Positions 61,901-64,000 of a stretch of 64,000 bases of DNA are shown piece after piece. The notes under the pieces are model-generated. The model searched no databases and had not been told where the DNA came from. It saw only the letters and a list, made by a program, of their open reading frames with translations. Every line of letters starts with the position of its first letter. Within the stretch, counting starts at the first letter, position 1. Source of the stretch: Cryptomeria japonica. Lineage: Eukaryota; Streptophyta; Pinopsida; Cupressales; Cupressaceae. The stretch lies in contig NC_081415.1 of the NCBI RefSeq assembly GCF_030272615.1, forward strand, positions 509,363,373 through 509,427,372, in the 5' to 3' direction. The position numbers and the translations under genes are program-made.

Positions 61901-64000
61901 TGTTGTCAAAACAGAAGTTGCAGGTTTAAATACTAAAAACAGTCCTATGAGAGATTTCAAATAGATTCATTTATATTTATCCAAGAGACTCCAATGGTTT
62001 ATCTTTACACAATCTAATTGTCTTGTCTGTGGACATCTGTGGCAGCAAACTTTGTCTTTTTTTAAGAGTTTTGTGGCAAATTCTAAGATTTCCCAGTGAT
62101 TTGTATTAACATTCATTCATCTCCAGCAGTAAGTCTTCATCATTCTCAGTAGGGTTTATGTGGGAGAATTTCTCAATCAACTTTTGGCAGGAGTGTCTGT
62201 TTTGGCAGTCTTTTCATTTTCAAGAAACCTGCCTTGACTTTCAGTAAGACTTTTATCCATAGTTACACAGAGTCTCCTGACGAGAGGATGTGGGGTCATA
62301 GTTCCACAGAGTCTCCTGACGAGAGGATGTGGGGTTGCGAGGATGAGTTTCTTTATTATAGTTTCTTCAACAAGATGCAGCATTGAATACAACTTCAAGC
62401 TGCCAGTGTATTCATCTGAGACCTGACCATATGCGGAGTATTCCTTGATGGAGTGTCACTTAATTTCCACTGCTCCCATGAGGCAACAGAAGCATGTCTT
62501 CCCAGTCCATTCTTCTCCAGGTGTCATCCATCTACCAGTTTCACCTAAGTTGGTGTAGGTTGGTCCTATTCTGAGTTAGAGGCCTTTTCATTTTCACTTA
62601 CTGTTTGATCCCAGATAAGCTTTTCGGTTTTCTACACAGGTCAGGTTTAACTATATGAGGTAGTACTTGCATTTCAACCCAAGCTGAATAGAACACATAG
62701 CTTTTCTGAACTCCTCTCACATACCCTCTGACTTCATTGTTTGTACATGGACACACATGCAAACTGATGTCCACCTAGCAAAGAATTTTTTTCTCTGCCT
62801 CATCCATGTATCTTTCATTGTGCTCAATTCTTCTTCCATTACTGTTTTGGGCCATTGGATAACACGTGCAGCTTATAGTTGGAAGGTGTCTACAATAATG
62901 ATTAAATAGTAAAAACAGACTAAAAACTTTTGTATATTCTTACTGGAAGGGAGTGACGTCCTGTTGTCAAAAACCACTGAAAAGCACACTGCAATAGGAA
63001 TCGTCCATGTTTCAACATTTTACTTGTCTTTTCAAGATCAACATCCTGCACAAAGAAAATTGGTTATATATCCTAGCTCTTAATAAATAAACAAATCTTG
63101 AAAAATGTCAGACAACAAGTTAGAATCCTTATTTTTTACACCTAGGGACAGTTTCTTATATCATTAAAAAGAAAAGATATTTAACCAATGGATTCAACTC
63201 GACAATCTGCAAGAAAATTAAATCCGGATAGCTTAAGTAGTTCAGAATATTAATCATGGAAAATTGAGGATAAACAATATTCTGGAGGCATTCTTTTCAA
63301 TTATCTTTTGTGCTTACAAATCCATGAGTTAGCTTATAGAAAACTCTGTTCTCATAGATCATGGAACTATGGGCCCCTATTGTATACTTTGGGATAAAAG
63401 GGATATCATATCATATTTTGGTATCGTTAAAGGACATAGTGGAGCTATATTTTGGTCTAAATCAAGGAAATTTTTTATGGACCATCAGTTACTTATCTCT
63501 GTCTTACTTCAATGGAATTCTTTTATATTCTACGTCATCAACCTTAATTTGTCAGTCCTTTTATTTTGGCAAAAAGTAATGATTACAAAAACAAATTTCC
63601 ATTAATGCACAATGCATGTTGCCATATGTTCTTCTAAATAATAGTAAATTAAACTTCAGCTTTCTTTTTTTTGGAAAACATATTAGGCAAAAAAGTCAAC
63701 GCCAAAAAGTGAACAGTTGGAACCTCTAACTCACTCTAAATATAGAAGACAATTTTTAGAGCTAAAAGGAACTCTGTATCTCTTACAGGTTTCTGCTCAT
63801 TTATTTTGATGACTTTTGTAGACACATTTGAGCTTCAGTACTAAAGTCTAGTAATCAAGTGCTTAAGAGGATAAAAGAGTTTAAATCTTATCTTAAAAAT
63901 ACAAATTAGAAATTTCATCAAAACCAATGTTTCTCCAAGCTCCAAAGAGGTAAATACAACACCAAAATATTACCTGGGCTGTTGACGACAATGGGGAGAC
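19891..64000 (-). CDS. PTF2: TFIIB-family transcription factor, PTF2-like (C-terminal 460 residues, gene continues past the window)
   Basis: Ten exons join in frame: 63974-64000, 63186-63206, 62944-63045, 52714-52755, 52475-52555, 50707-50796, 42966-43564, 41897-42128, 20133-20252 and 19891-19959. They total 1383 nt including the stop. Every intron has GT/AG ends and all phases match. Visible residues 17-121 form a TFIIB second cyclin repeat, with landmarks [37 protein letters not shown] and [12 protein letters not shown]. Residues 122-320 are polar and probably disordered, with a basic KSRGKE...PKRAR cluster. Residues 321-460 are conserved-looking, with [14 protein letters not shown] and LLDLHVF motifs. 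Such factors act in the nucleus with TBP-type complexes to start transcription, and PTF2 is described in pollen. The zinc ribbon and first cyclin repeat must lie right of 64000. Assignment to PTF2 rather than another TFIIB-like plant protein is from memory of the family. Confidence 0.78.
20133..20252 (-). CDS. PTF2: PTF2-like exon I
   Basis: 120 nt, 40 residues, phase 0 at both ends. It encodes [20 protein letters not shown], then [27 protein letters not shown] acceptor and GAG|GTGAAT donor. The other two frames have stops, so the phase is fixed, and it agrees with exon H 21.6 kb away. Confidence 0.75.
20253..22160. other. Intron sequence with GAGTTTTTG-type repeats
   Basis: The start of the 21.6-kb intron. 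No gene is visible. At 21409-21780 there are repeated words such as CTCTGAGTTCCTGAGTACTC and CGAGTTTTTGCTGAGTTTTT. They look like a fragmented repeat of unknown class. Confidence 0.45.
22161..23607 (+). pseudogene. Ty3/gypsy gag remnant, left part
   Basis: At 22549-22567 there are short GAATTC repeats, and an ATG-led start follows at 22591. From about 23040 to 23521 the gag domain can be read across frames. It has [10 protein letters not shown], then [20 protein letters not shown] and [10 protein letters not shown]. Stops and frameshifts break it. The sequence is cut at 23607 by the copia insertion and resumes at 33356. The LTR to the left (22170-22590) is only suspected. Confidence 0.6.
23608..23612. 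other. Left target-site duplication CATTC
   Basis: CATTC here is repeated at 33351-33355, directly outside the two 168-bp LTRs of the copia element. Confidence 0.85.
23613..23780 (-). repeat. 3' LTR of the copia element
   Basis: 168 bp, partner of 33183-33350. In element orientation it is preceded by the purine tract AAAGGAGGG and starts directly with TATTAGAG. Confidence 0.88.
23790..24847 (-). pseudogene. Copia reverse transcriptase C-terminal part and RNase H
   Basis: The catalytic Y-V-D-D box is encoded at 24722-24733. Downstream in element orientation come [19 protein letters not shown], a [15 protein letters not shown] motif, and [10 protein letters not shown] near 24300. An RNase H part follows with [11 protein letters not shown] and K-K-Q-Q. 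Reading continues in broken frames to a T-K-S-L-S-like tail near 23850. Stops and frameshifts are present (24461-24652 against 24123-24608). The upstream half of the reverse transcriptase is on the far side of the solo LTR, at 29295-29752. Confidence 0.82.
25711..25717 (-). promoter_or_regulatory. Candidate LTR TATA box, copy 1
   Basis: TATATAA on the minus strand, within CACTATATAAGCCC. It lies 863 bp from the LTR end. The same box is 849 bp from the end in copy 2, and a TATAAAAG is 837 bp from the end in the related nested LTR. Confidence 0.55.
25782..25799. promoter_or_regulatory. Palindromic double telobox, copy 1
   Basis: AAACCCTAATTAGGGTTT is a perfect 18-bp palindrome made of two head-to-head AAACCCTAA telobox words. 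It sits 65 bp upstream of the TATA box in LTR orientation and is conserved at 57432-57449 in copy 2. Teloboxes are known plant promoter elements bound by Myb-type and related factors. Its role here is inference. Confidence 0.6.
26781..26787 (-). promoter_or_regulatory. Second candidate TATA box, copy 1
   Basis: TATAAAA on the minus strand, within GAGCGCTTATAAAAGGAGG. The matching position in copy 2 (58524-58530) keeps a TATATAA in the same GAGCGCC context. Each LTR may therefore carry two promoters about 1.1 kb apart. Confidence 0.45.
27092..28849. repeat. Array of twelve 33-bp palindromic modules, 166-bp period, copy 1
   Basis: Modules start at 27092, 27259, 27424, 27590, 27766, 27932, 28109, 28275, 28442, 28485, 28651 and 28817. 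The consensus is TCGCYCTGGTCCCT, then 5 bases, then AGGGACAGGAGCGA. The arms pair at 12 of 14 positions. Spacing is 165-167 bp except for two of 176-177 and one short step of 43. The sequence between modules is far less conserved than the modules. The last two modules use a CTCCGGTCCTTCACTGA variant. Confidence 0.88.
29295..29752 (-). pseudogene. Copia reverse transcriptase N-terminal part
   Basis: 29489-29752 encodes W-x-x-A-M-E-V-E-H, then L-P[15 protein letters not shown] and L-V-A-K-G-F-S-Q. The frame at 29295-29443 gives [10 protein letters not shown] and [10 protein letters not shown]. Stops lie between the two. The sequence is cut at 29294 by the solo LTR and resumes at 24847. Confidence 0.82.
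29753..31000 (-). pseudogene. Copia integrase and linker remnant
   Basis: 30611-30823 carries the integrase core, with [13 protein letters not shown] and L-R-L-D-N-G-G-E-F, including the first two catalytic aspartates. Broken frames around 30830-31000 fit the pre-integrase zinc region. The 125-residue frame at 29686-30063 is the acidic linker between integrase and reverse transcriptase. Confidence 0.78.
31366..32420 (-). pseudogene. Copia gag and protease remnant
   Basis: Gag-like helices are spread over frames at 32232-32417, 31956-32138, 31742-31933 and 31489-31845. The zinc knuckle [13 protein letters not shown] lacks one residue of the usual C-X2-C-X4-H-X4-C spacing. At 31376-31435 the protease site reads W-Y-I-D-F-G-A-S and is followed by a stop. 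D-F-G replaces the usual D-S-G. The product is therefore inactive several times over. Confidence 0.75.
33168..33182 (-). other. Primer-binding site of the copia element
   Basis: TGGTATCAAAGCCAA on the minus strand, directly adjoining the 5' LTR. It matches the initiator-methionine-tRNA type (TGGTATCAGAGC) with one change. Confidence 0.8.
33183..33350 (-). repeat. 5' LTR of the copia element
   Basis: 168 bp, partner of 23613-23780. It is followed outward by the CATTC duplication at 33351-33355. Confidence 0.88.
33356..33800 (+). pseudogene. Gypsy remnant, right part of the split element
   Basis: The sequence resumes directly after the CATTC duplication in the frame of the gag-like reading at 23600 (M-S-I then Q-E-R-R-L-I). 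It continues with scattered gag-pro-like sequence containing many stops. No domain can be called with certainty. Confidence 0.45.
33801..34680. other. Intron sequence, nothing recognised
   Basis: AT-rich intron DNA. A TATATATAC run occurs near 34320 and short open frames exist, but no domain, terminal repeat or splice-bounded exon is evident. Confidence 0.4.
34681..34928 (-). pseudogene. Exon-like fragment of unknown gene, one in-frame stop
   Basis: On the minus strand the frame reads [20 protein letters not shown] then AYTWF and a stop. It continues [17 protein letters not shown] and [10 protein letters not shown] before a second stop. The composition is protein-like. Across the LTR-element insertion (flanks GCTGA at 34924-34928 and 41305-41309) the upstream sequence is a pyrimidine tract ending CTCTTCAG, a good splice acceptor. 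I do not recognise the family. Confidence 0.35.
34929..36163 (+). repeat. Left LTR of the non-autonomous element, first part
   Basis: Matches 40027 to about 41195 of the right LTR. Near its end (35879-36110) it has two imperfect units built around CGGACAGGGTCC/ACAAGGTCT, CTCACGGGGTGAGCTAG and CTAGGGAYRGGGT. The right LTR has about one and a half such units (40981-41130). The LTR resumes at 39085-39201 after the nested insertion. Confidence 0.85.
36371..36415. repeat. TATGGAATATAAC palindrome, nested LTR copy
   Basis: Inverted repeat with arms TATGGAATATAAC and GTTATATTCCATA around TTCTTATACTT-like sequence. The same structure occurs at 60411-60463 in giant LTR copy 2, and a decayed form occurs near 56020-56110. 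Confidence 0.75.
36466..37445. repeat. GGTCCGAA/TTCGGACC module array, about 82-bp period
   Basis: The region repeats GGTCCGAAA-type words and, about 20-30 bp later, TTTTCGGACCC-type words. At 36561-36597 the arms GGTCCGAAAA and TTTTCGGACC pair perfectly. GGTCCGA or CTCCGAA starts recur at about 36478, 36561, 36643, 36745, 36827, 36859 and 36941, mostly 82-83 bp apart. Order decays toward 37445. Confidence 0.75.
38235..38242 (+). promoter_or_regulatory. Candidate TATA box of the nested LTR
   Basis: TATAAAAG within TCTATAAAAGGCAG, 837 bp before the LTR end. This spacing matches the giant LTR copies in their inferred orientation. Confidence 0.55.
38266..38357 (+). repeat. GTTAGA-rich tract
   Basis: An irregular run of GGTTAGAGAT, TTGTTAGA and ATAGTTAGA units starting about 25 bp downstream of the TATA box. 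It would lie near the 5' end of any LTR transcript. Confidence 0.7.
39085..39201 (+). repeat. Left LTR of the non-autonomous element, second part
   Basis: Continuation of the left LTR after the nested insertion, ending GGGGCATTACA. It matches about 41196-41304 of the right LTR. Confidence 0.85.
39203..39217 (+). other. Primer-binding site
   Basis: TTGGTATCGGAGCTT directly follows the left LTR end. It is an initiator-methionine-tRNA type site with one change from TGGTATCAGAGCTT. Confidence 0.75.
40027..41304 (+). repeat. Right LTR of the non-autonomous element
   Basis: 1278 bp, ending GGAGACATTACA with GCTGA outside. Its first bases (TATTATGTCCCC) have decayed from the TGTAATGTCCCC of the left LTR. 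Numerous substitutions relative to the left LTR mark an old insertion. Confidence 0.85.
41897..42128 (-). CDS. PTF2: PTF2-like exon H
   Basis: 232 nt. One base completes the codon split from exon G, then 77 codons follow. They include [17 protein letters not shown], a KKRKRK nuclear-localisation-like cluster and [22 protein letters not shown] acceptor and GAG|GTATGT donor. The intron that follows is 21.6 kb. Confidence 0.85.
42966..43564 (-). CDS. PTF2: PTF2-like exon G, long polar region
   Basis: 599 nt, starting in phase 0 ([15 protein letters not shown]) after a TTTTGCAG acceptor and ending in phase 2 before GTCAGT. It encodes a polar, probably disordered linker with basic clusters near its start (KSRGKE, PKRARIG). 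It ends with a more conserved-looking [13 protein letters not shown] stretch. This is the largest exon of the gene. Confidence 0.85.
43565..45320. other. Intron sequence with a local 300-bp duplication
   Basis: No gene is visible. A diverged direct repeat pairs about 44830-44985 with about 45137-45312. Both contain ACAACATARTTAA, TTCCTACAAATA or CTCCTACAAATA, and a CAAGAAAACYACA stretch. The copia element at 45326 inserted just after the second copy. Confidence 0.5.
45326..46036 (+). repeat. 5' LTR of the recent copia element
   Basis: 711 bp. Near 45387-45475 it has two copies of a 38-bp unit (CATAAGGCAACG ... GCCCCCCACATAGGA ... TGGGTCCTAT), where the 3' LTR has one. The 38-bp length difference between the LTRs is explained exactly by this unit. 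Confidence 0.92.
46037..46052 (+). other. Primer-binding site
   Basis: TGGTATCAGAGCTAGG, adjoining the 5' LTR. It is the standard initiator-methionine-tRNA site of copia elements. Confidence 0.9.
46053..47900. other. Non-coding left interior of the copia element
   Basis: Gag should lie here, but I cannot read it. At 46534-46576 a strong inverted repeat (AAATGTT, GGCCTTAAGGCC, AACATTT) is preceded by TGTTGATAAAAT. This could mark the edge of another nested insertion, but I could not find the other end. Confidence 0.4.
48080..48830 (+). pseudogene. Copia reverse transcriptase remnant
   Basis: Near 48155-48215 the frame reads K-K-A-M-Y-G-L, a stop, then S-R-A-W-Y, from the [15 protein letters not shown] motif. 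The 128-residue frame at 48442-48828 has [11 protein letters not shown], then [14 protein letters not shown] and [11 protein letters not shown]. The YVDD region between them is badly decayed. The upstream half of the reverse transcriptase and integrase are missing. Confidence 0.75.
49100..49825 (+). repeat. TTCTATGCTTGTGTGCTAGATGGA repeat cluster
   Basis: At least nine imperfect copies of a 22-26-bp unit with core GCTTGTGTGC and AGATGGAAGA lie at about 49106, 49151, 49203, 49617, 49655, 49715, 49739, 49771 and 49795. The last four are nearly contiguous, at 24-32-bp steps. They lie on both sides of the RNase H remnant and end just before the polypurine tract. Confidence 0.8.
49440..49560 (+). 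pseudogene. Copia RNase H C-terminal remnant
   Basis: Encodes [14 protein letters not shown], the conserved end of copia RNase H, followed by a K-F-E-Y-F-K tail. It is separated from the reverse transcriptase remnant by rearranged sequence. Confidence 0.75.
49867..50539 (+). repeat. 3' LTR of the recent copia element
   Basis: 673 bp, preceded by AAGAGGGAG and followed by the GATTT duplication. It has a single copy of the 38-bp unit. Confidence 0.92.
50707..50796 (-). CDS. PTF2: PTF2-like exon F, end of cyclin repeat
   Basis: 90 nt, 30 residues, with [20 protein letters not shown] and then [18 protein letters not shown] acceptor and CAG|GTATAT donor. The LPWGKD motif is the most distinctive PTF2-like feature that I recognise. 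Confidence 0.83.
50797..52474. other. Intron sequence, possible old solo LTR at 51590-51990
   Basis: Nothing coding is visible. The stretch 51640-51910 has an LTR-like look (GGTTCCCTTTGGAACC hairpin, TATATT-rich centre, GTCTTTATAAGCCC). I cannot find paired ends, so this remains a suspicion. Confidence 0.3.
52475..52555 (-). CDS. PTF2: PTF2-like exon E
   Basis: 81 nt, 27 residues, running from [14 protein letters not shown] to [16 protein letters not shown] acceptor and CAG|GTTGAT donor. This is the DI-x-E-L ... T-C-K-x-R-Y-K-E helix pair of TFIIB repeats. The preceding intron is only 158 bp. Confidence 0.83.
52714..52755 (-). CDS. PTF2: PTF2-like exon D
   Basis: 42 nt, 14 residues ([14 protein letters not shown]), with a CATTGCAG acceptor and a GAG|GTGATA donor. 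It continues the LP-VVAA-L-F-AE-N helix of the cyclin fold. It is separated from exon C by a 10.2-kb intron. Confidence 0.82.
53100..55070 (-). mobile_element. Non-coding interior of a minus-strand LTR element
   Basis: Positions 55054-55070 read TGGTATCAAAGCCATGG on the minus strand, a methionine-tRNA-type primer site directly beside a TGTTGAAG LTR edge at 55071. To the left, 2 kb of sequence carries no domain. A GGGGGGATA purine run on the minus strand near 53110 could be the polypurine tract. I find no second LTR to its left. The element is probably a non-autonomous one that has lost its 3' LTR. Confidence 0.45.
55071..55600 (-). repeat. LTR-like segment beside the primer site at 55054
   Basis: Begins TGTTGAAGCTGC on the plus strand, which on the minus strand is an LTR end GCAGCTTCAACA. 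The right limit is approximate, because no partner LTR or duplication was found. Confidence 0.4.
55601..56511. repeat. Decayed relative of the giant LTR tail
   Basis: 55910-56110 aligns in order with 36240-36415: TCTAAGTC-type word, AAAACTAGAATTTGCA, GTAACTCCT, CTCAAACATCCT, and a GAAATATAAC palindrome arm. It is the third occurrence of this block in the window. The last five bases, CTCCC at 56507-56511, are the left duplication of the solo LTR that follows. Confidence 0.5.
57361..57367 (-). promoter_or_regulatory. Candidate LTR TATA box, copy 2
   Basis: TATATAA on the minus strand, 849 bp from the LTR end, in the same GGGCACTATATAAGCCC context as copy 1. Confidence 0.55.
57432..57449. promoter_or_regulatory. 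Palindromic double telobox, copy 2
   Basis: AAACCCTAATTAGGGTTT, the exact match of 25782-25799 in copy 1 at the same distance from the TATA box. Confidence 0.6.
58524..58530 (-). promoter_or_regulatory. Second candidate TATA box, copy 2
   Basis: TATATAA on the minus strand, in the GAGCGCC context shared with 26781-26787 of copy 1. Confidence 0.45.
58884..60374. repeat. Array of twelve 33-bp palindromic modules, 166-bp period, copy 2
   Basis: Modules start at about 58884, 59061, 59227, 59393, 59561, 59604, 59771, 59936, 60104, 60272, 60306 and 60342. Steps are 165-168 bp apart from one of 177 and three short ones (43, 34 and 36). Two variants occur: GGTCCCTTGGAGAGGGAC and GGTCCTTCAGTGAGGGAC. 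Several copies have lost one outer CGA arm (GAGCAC in place of GAGCGA). Confidence 0.88.
60411..60463. repeat. TATGGAATATAAC palindrome, copy 2
   Basis: Two 26-bp arms start TATGGAATATAAC and end GTTATATTCCATA, with two or three mismatches and a very small loop. It lies beside the module array. Confidence 0.85.
60839..61811 (-). mobile_element. Non-coding interior of another minus-strand LTR element
   Basis: 61796-61811 reads TGGTATTAGCGCCATG on the minus strand, a methionine-tRNA-type primer site, next to an LTR edge TATTAGATTG at 61812. The interior to the left has no domain. The solo LTR at 56512-60833 has cut into it or lies at its edge. Its LTR to the right cannot be bounded. Confidence 0.4.
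61812..62943. other. Intron sequence with a 39-bp tandem duplication
   Basis: Starts with the suspected LTR edge. At 62258-62296 and 62297-62335 a 39-bp unit (CATAGTT ... GAGTCTCCTGACGAGAGG ... TGGGGT) is repeated in tandem with one difference. No exon is visible before 62944. Confidence 0.5.
62944..63045 (-). CDS. PTF2: PTF2-like exon C, start of second cyclin repeat
   Basis: 102 nt, 34 residues, phase 0 at both ends. TTTGTGCAG acceptor and CTTCCA|GTAAGA donor. It encodes [14 protein letters not shown] followed by [20 protein letters not shown], the first helix of the second TFIIB cyclin repeat. Confidence 0.82.
63186..63206 (-). CDS. PTF2: PTF2-like exon B, 21-nt microexon
   Basis: TTCTTGCAG acceptor, then 21 nt encoding IVELNPL, then a CCATTG|GTTAAA donor. 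The phase is preserved, so skipping it would delete seven residues without a frameshift. The donor is weak and the evidence is only positional and phase-based. Confidence 0.45.
63974..64000 (-). CDS. PTF2: PTF2-like exon A (partial, window edge)
   Basis: The last 27 nt of an exon before a CAG|GTAATA donor. It reads VSPLSSTAQ if it ends in phase 0, as the downstream exons require. Its upstream end is outside the window. Confidence 0.5.

Noticed and set aside
1-64000. tRNA or rRNA genes
   Set aside because: I saw only tRNA-complementary primer sites of retroelements, and no cloverleaf or rRNA-like stretch.

Overview
The window looks like nuclear DNA of a seed plant with a large, repeat-rich genome. 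A gymnosperm such as a conifer is my inference. The base composition is AT-rich, introns reach 7 to 22 kb and are filled with LTR retrotransposons, and nested insertions are everywhere. I see no bacterial or organellar features.

One host gene dominates. Ten exons on the minus strand (about 63974-64000 down to 19891) join in frame, with GT/AG borders at every junction, into the C-terminal 460 residues of a TFIIB-family protein. It most resembles the plant-specific TFIIB-related factor PTF2. The N-terminal zinc ribbon and first cyclin repeat would lie beyond position 64000. Everything from 19.9 kb to the right edge is therefore inside this gene, and its introns of 21.6, 10.2 and 7.1 kb are where most of the mobile DNA sits.

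Left of the gene: 1-4.1 kb holds degenerate Ty3/gypsy gag-pro debris with LTR-like segments in inverted orientation. 4.1-5.0 kb holds copia-type LTR remnants. 5871-13780 is a structurally complete LTR element (TSD CCACC) with gag and protease-like sequence but no polymerase. 16.5-17.2 kb holds a LINE remnant.

Inside the 21.6-kb intron, a gypsy gag remnant is split by a Ty1/copia element (23613-33350, TSD CATTC). That element is itself split by a 4.4-kb solo LTR (24848-29294). Further right is a second LTR element (34929-41304, TSD GCTGA) whose left LTR contains another solo LTR (36164-39079, TSD GTATT). The 7.1-kb intron holds a copia element with very similar LTRs (45326-50539, TSD GATTT). 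The 10.2-kb intron holds a second copy of the giant solo LTR (56512-60833, TSD CTCCC).

The most unusual signal is in the giant LTRs. Their presumed U3 regions carry arrays of a 33-bp near-palindrome built on GGTCCCT/AGGGAC. It recurs at a strikingly constant interval of about 166 bp, twelve times in each of two independent copies. The related nested LTR instead carries GGTCCGAA/TTCGGACC modules at about 82 bp, half that period. I regard this as the best candidate here for something undescribed.
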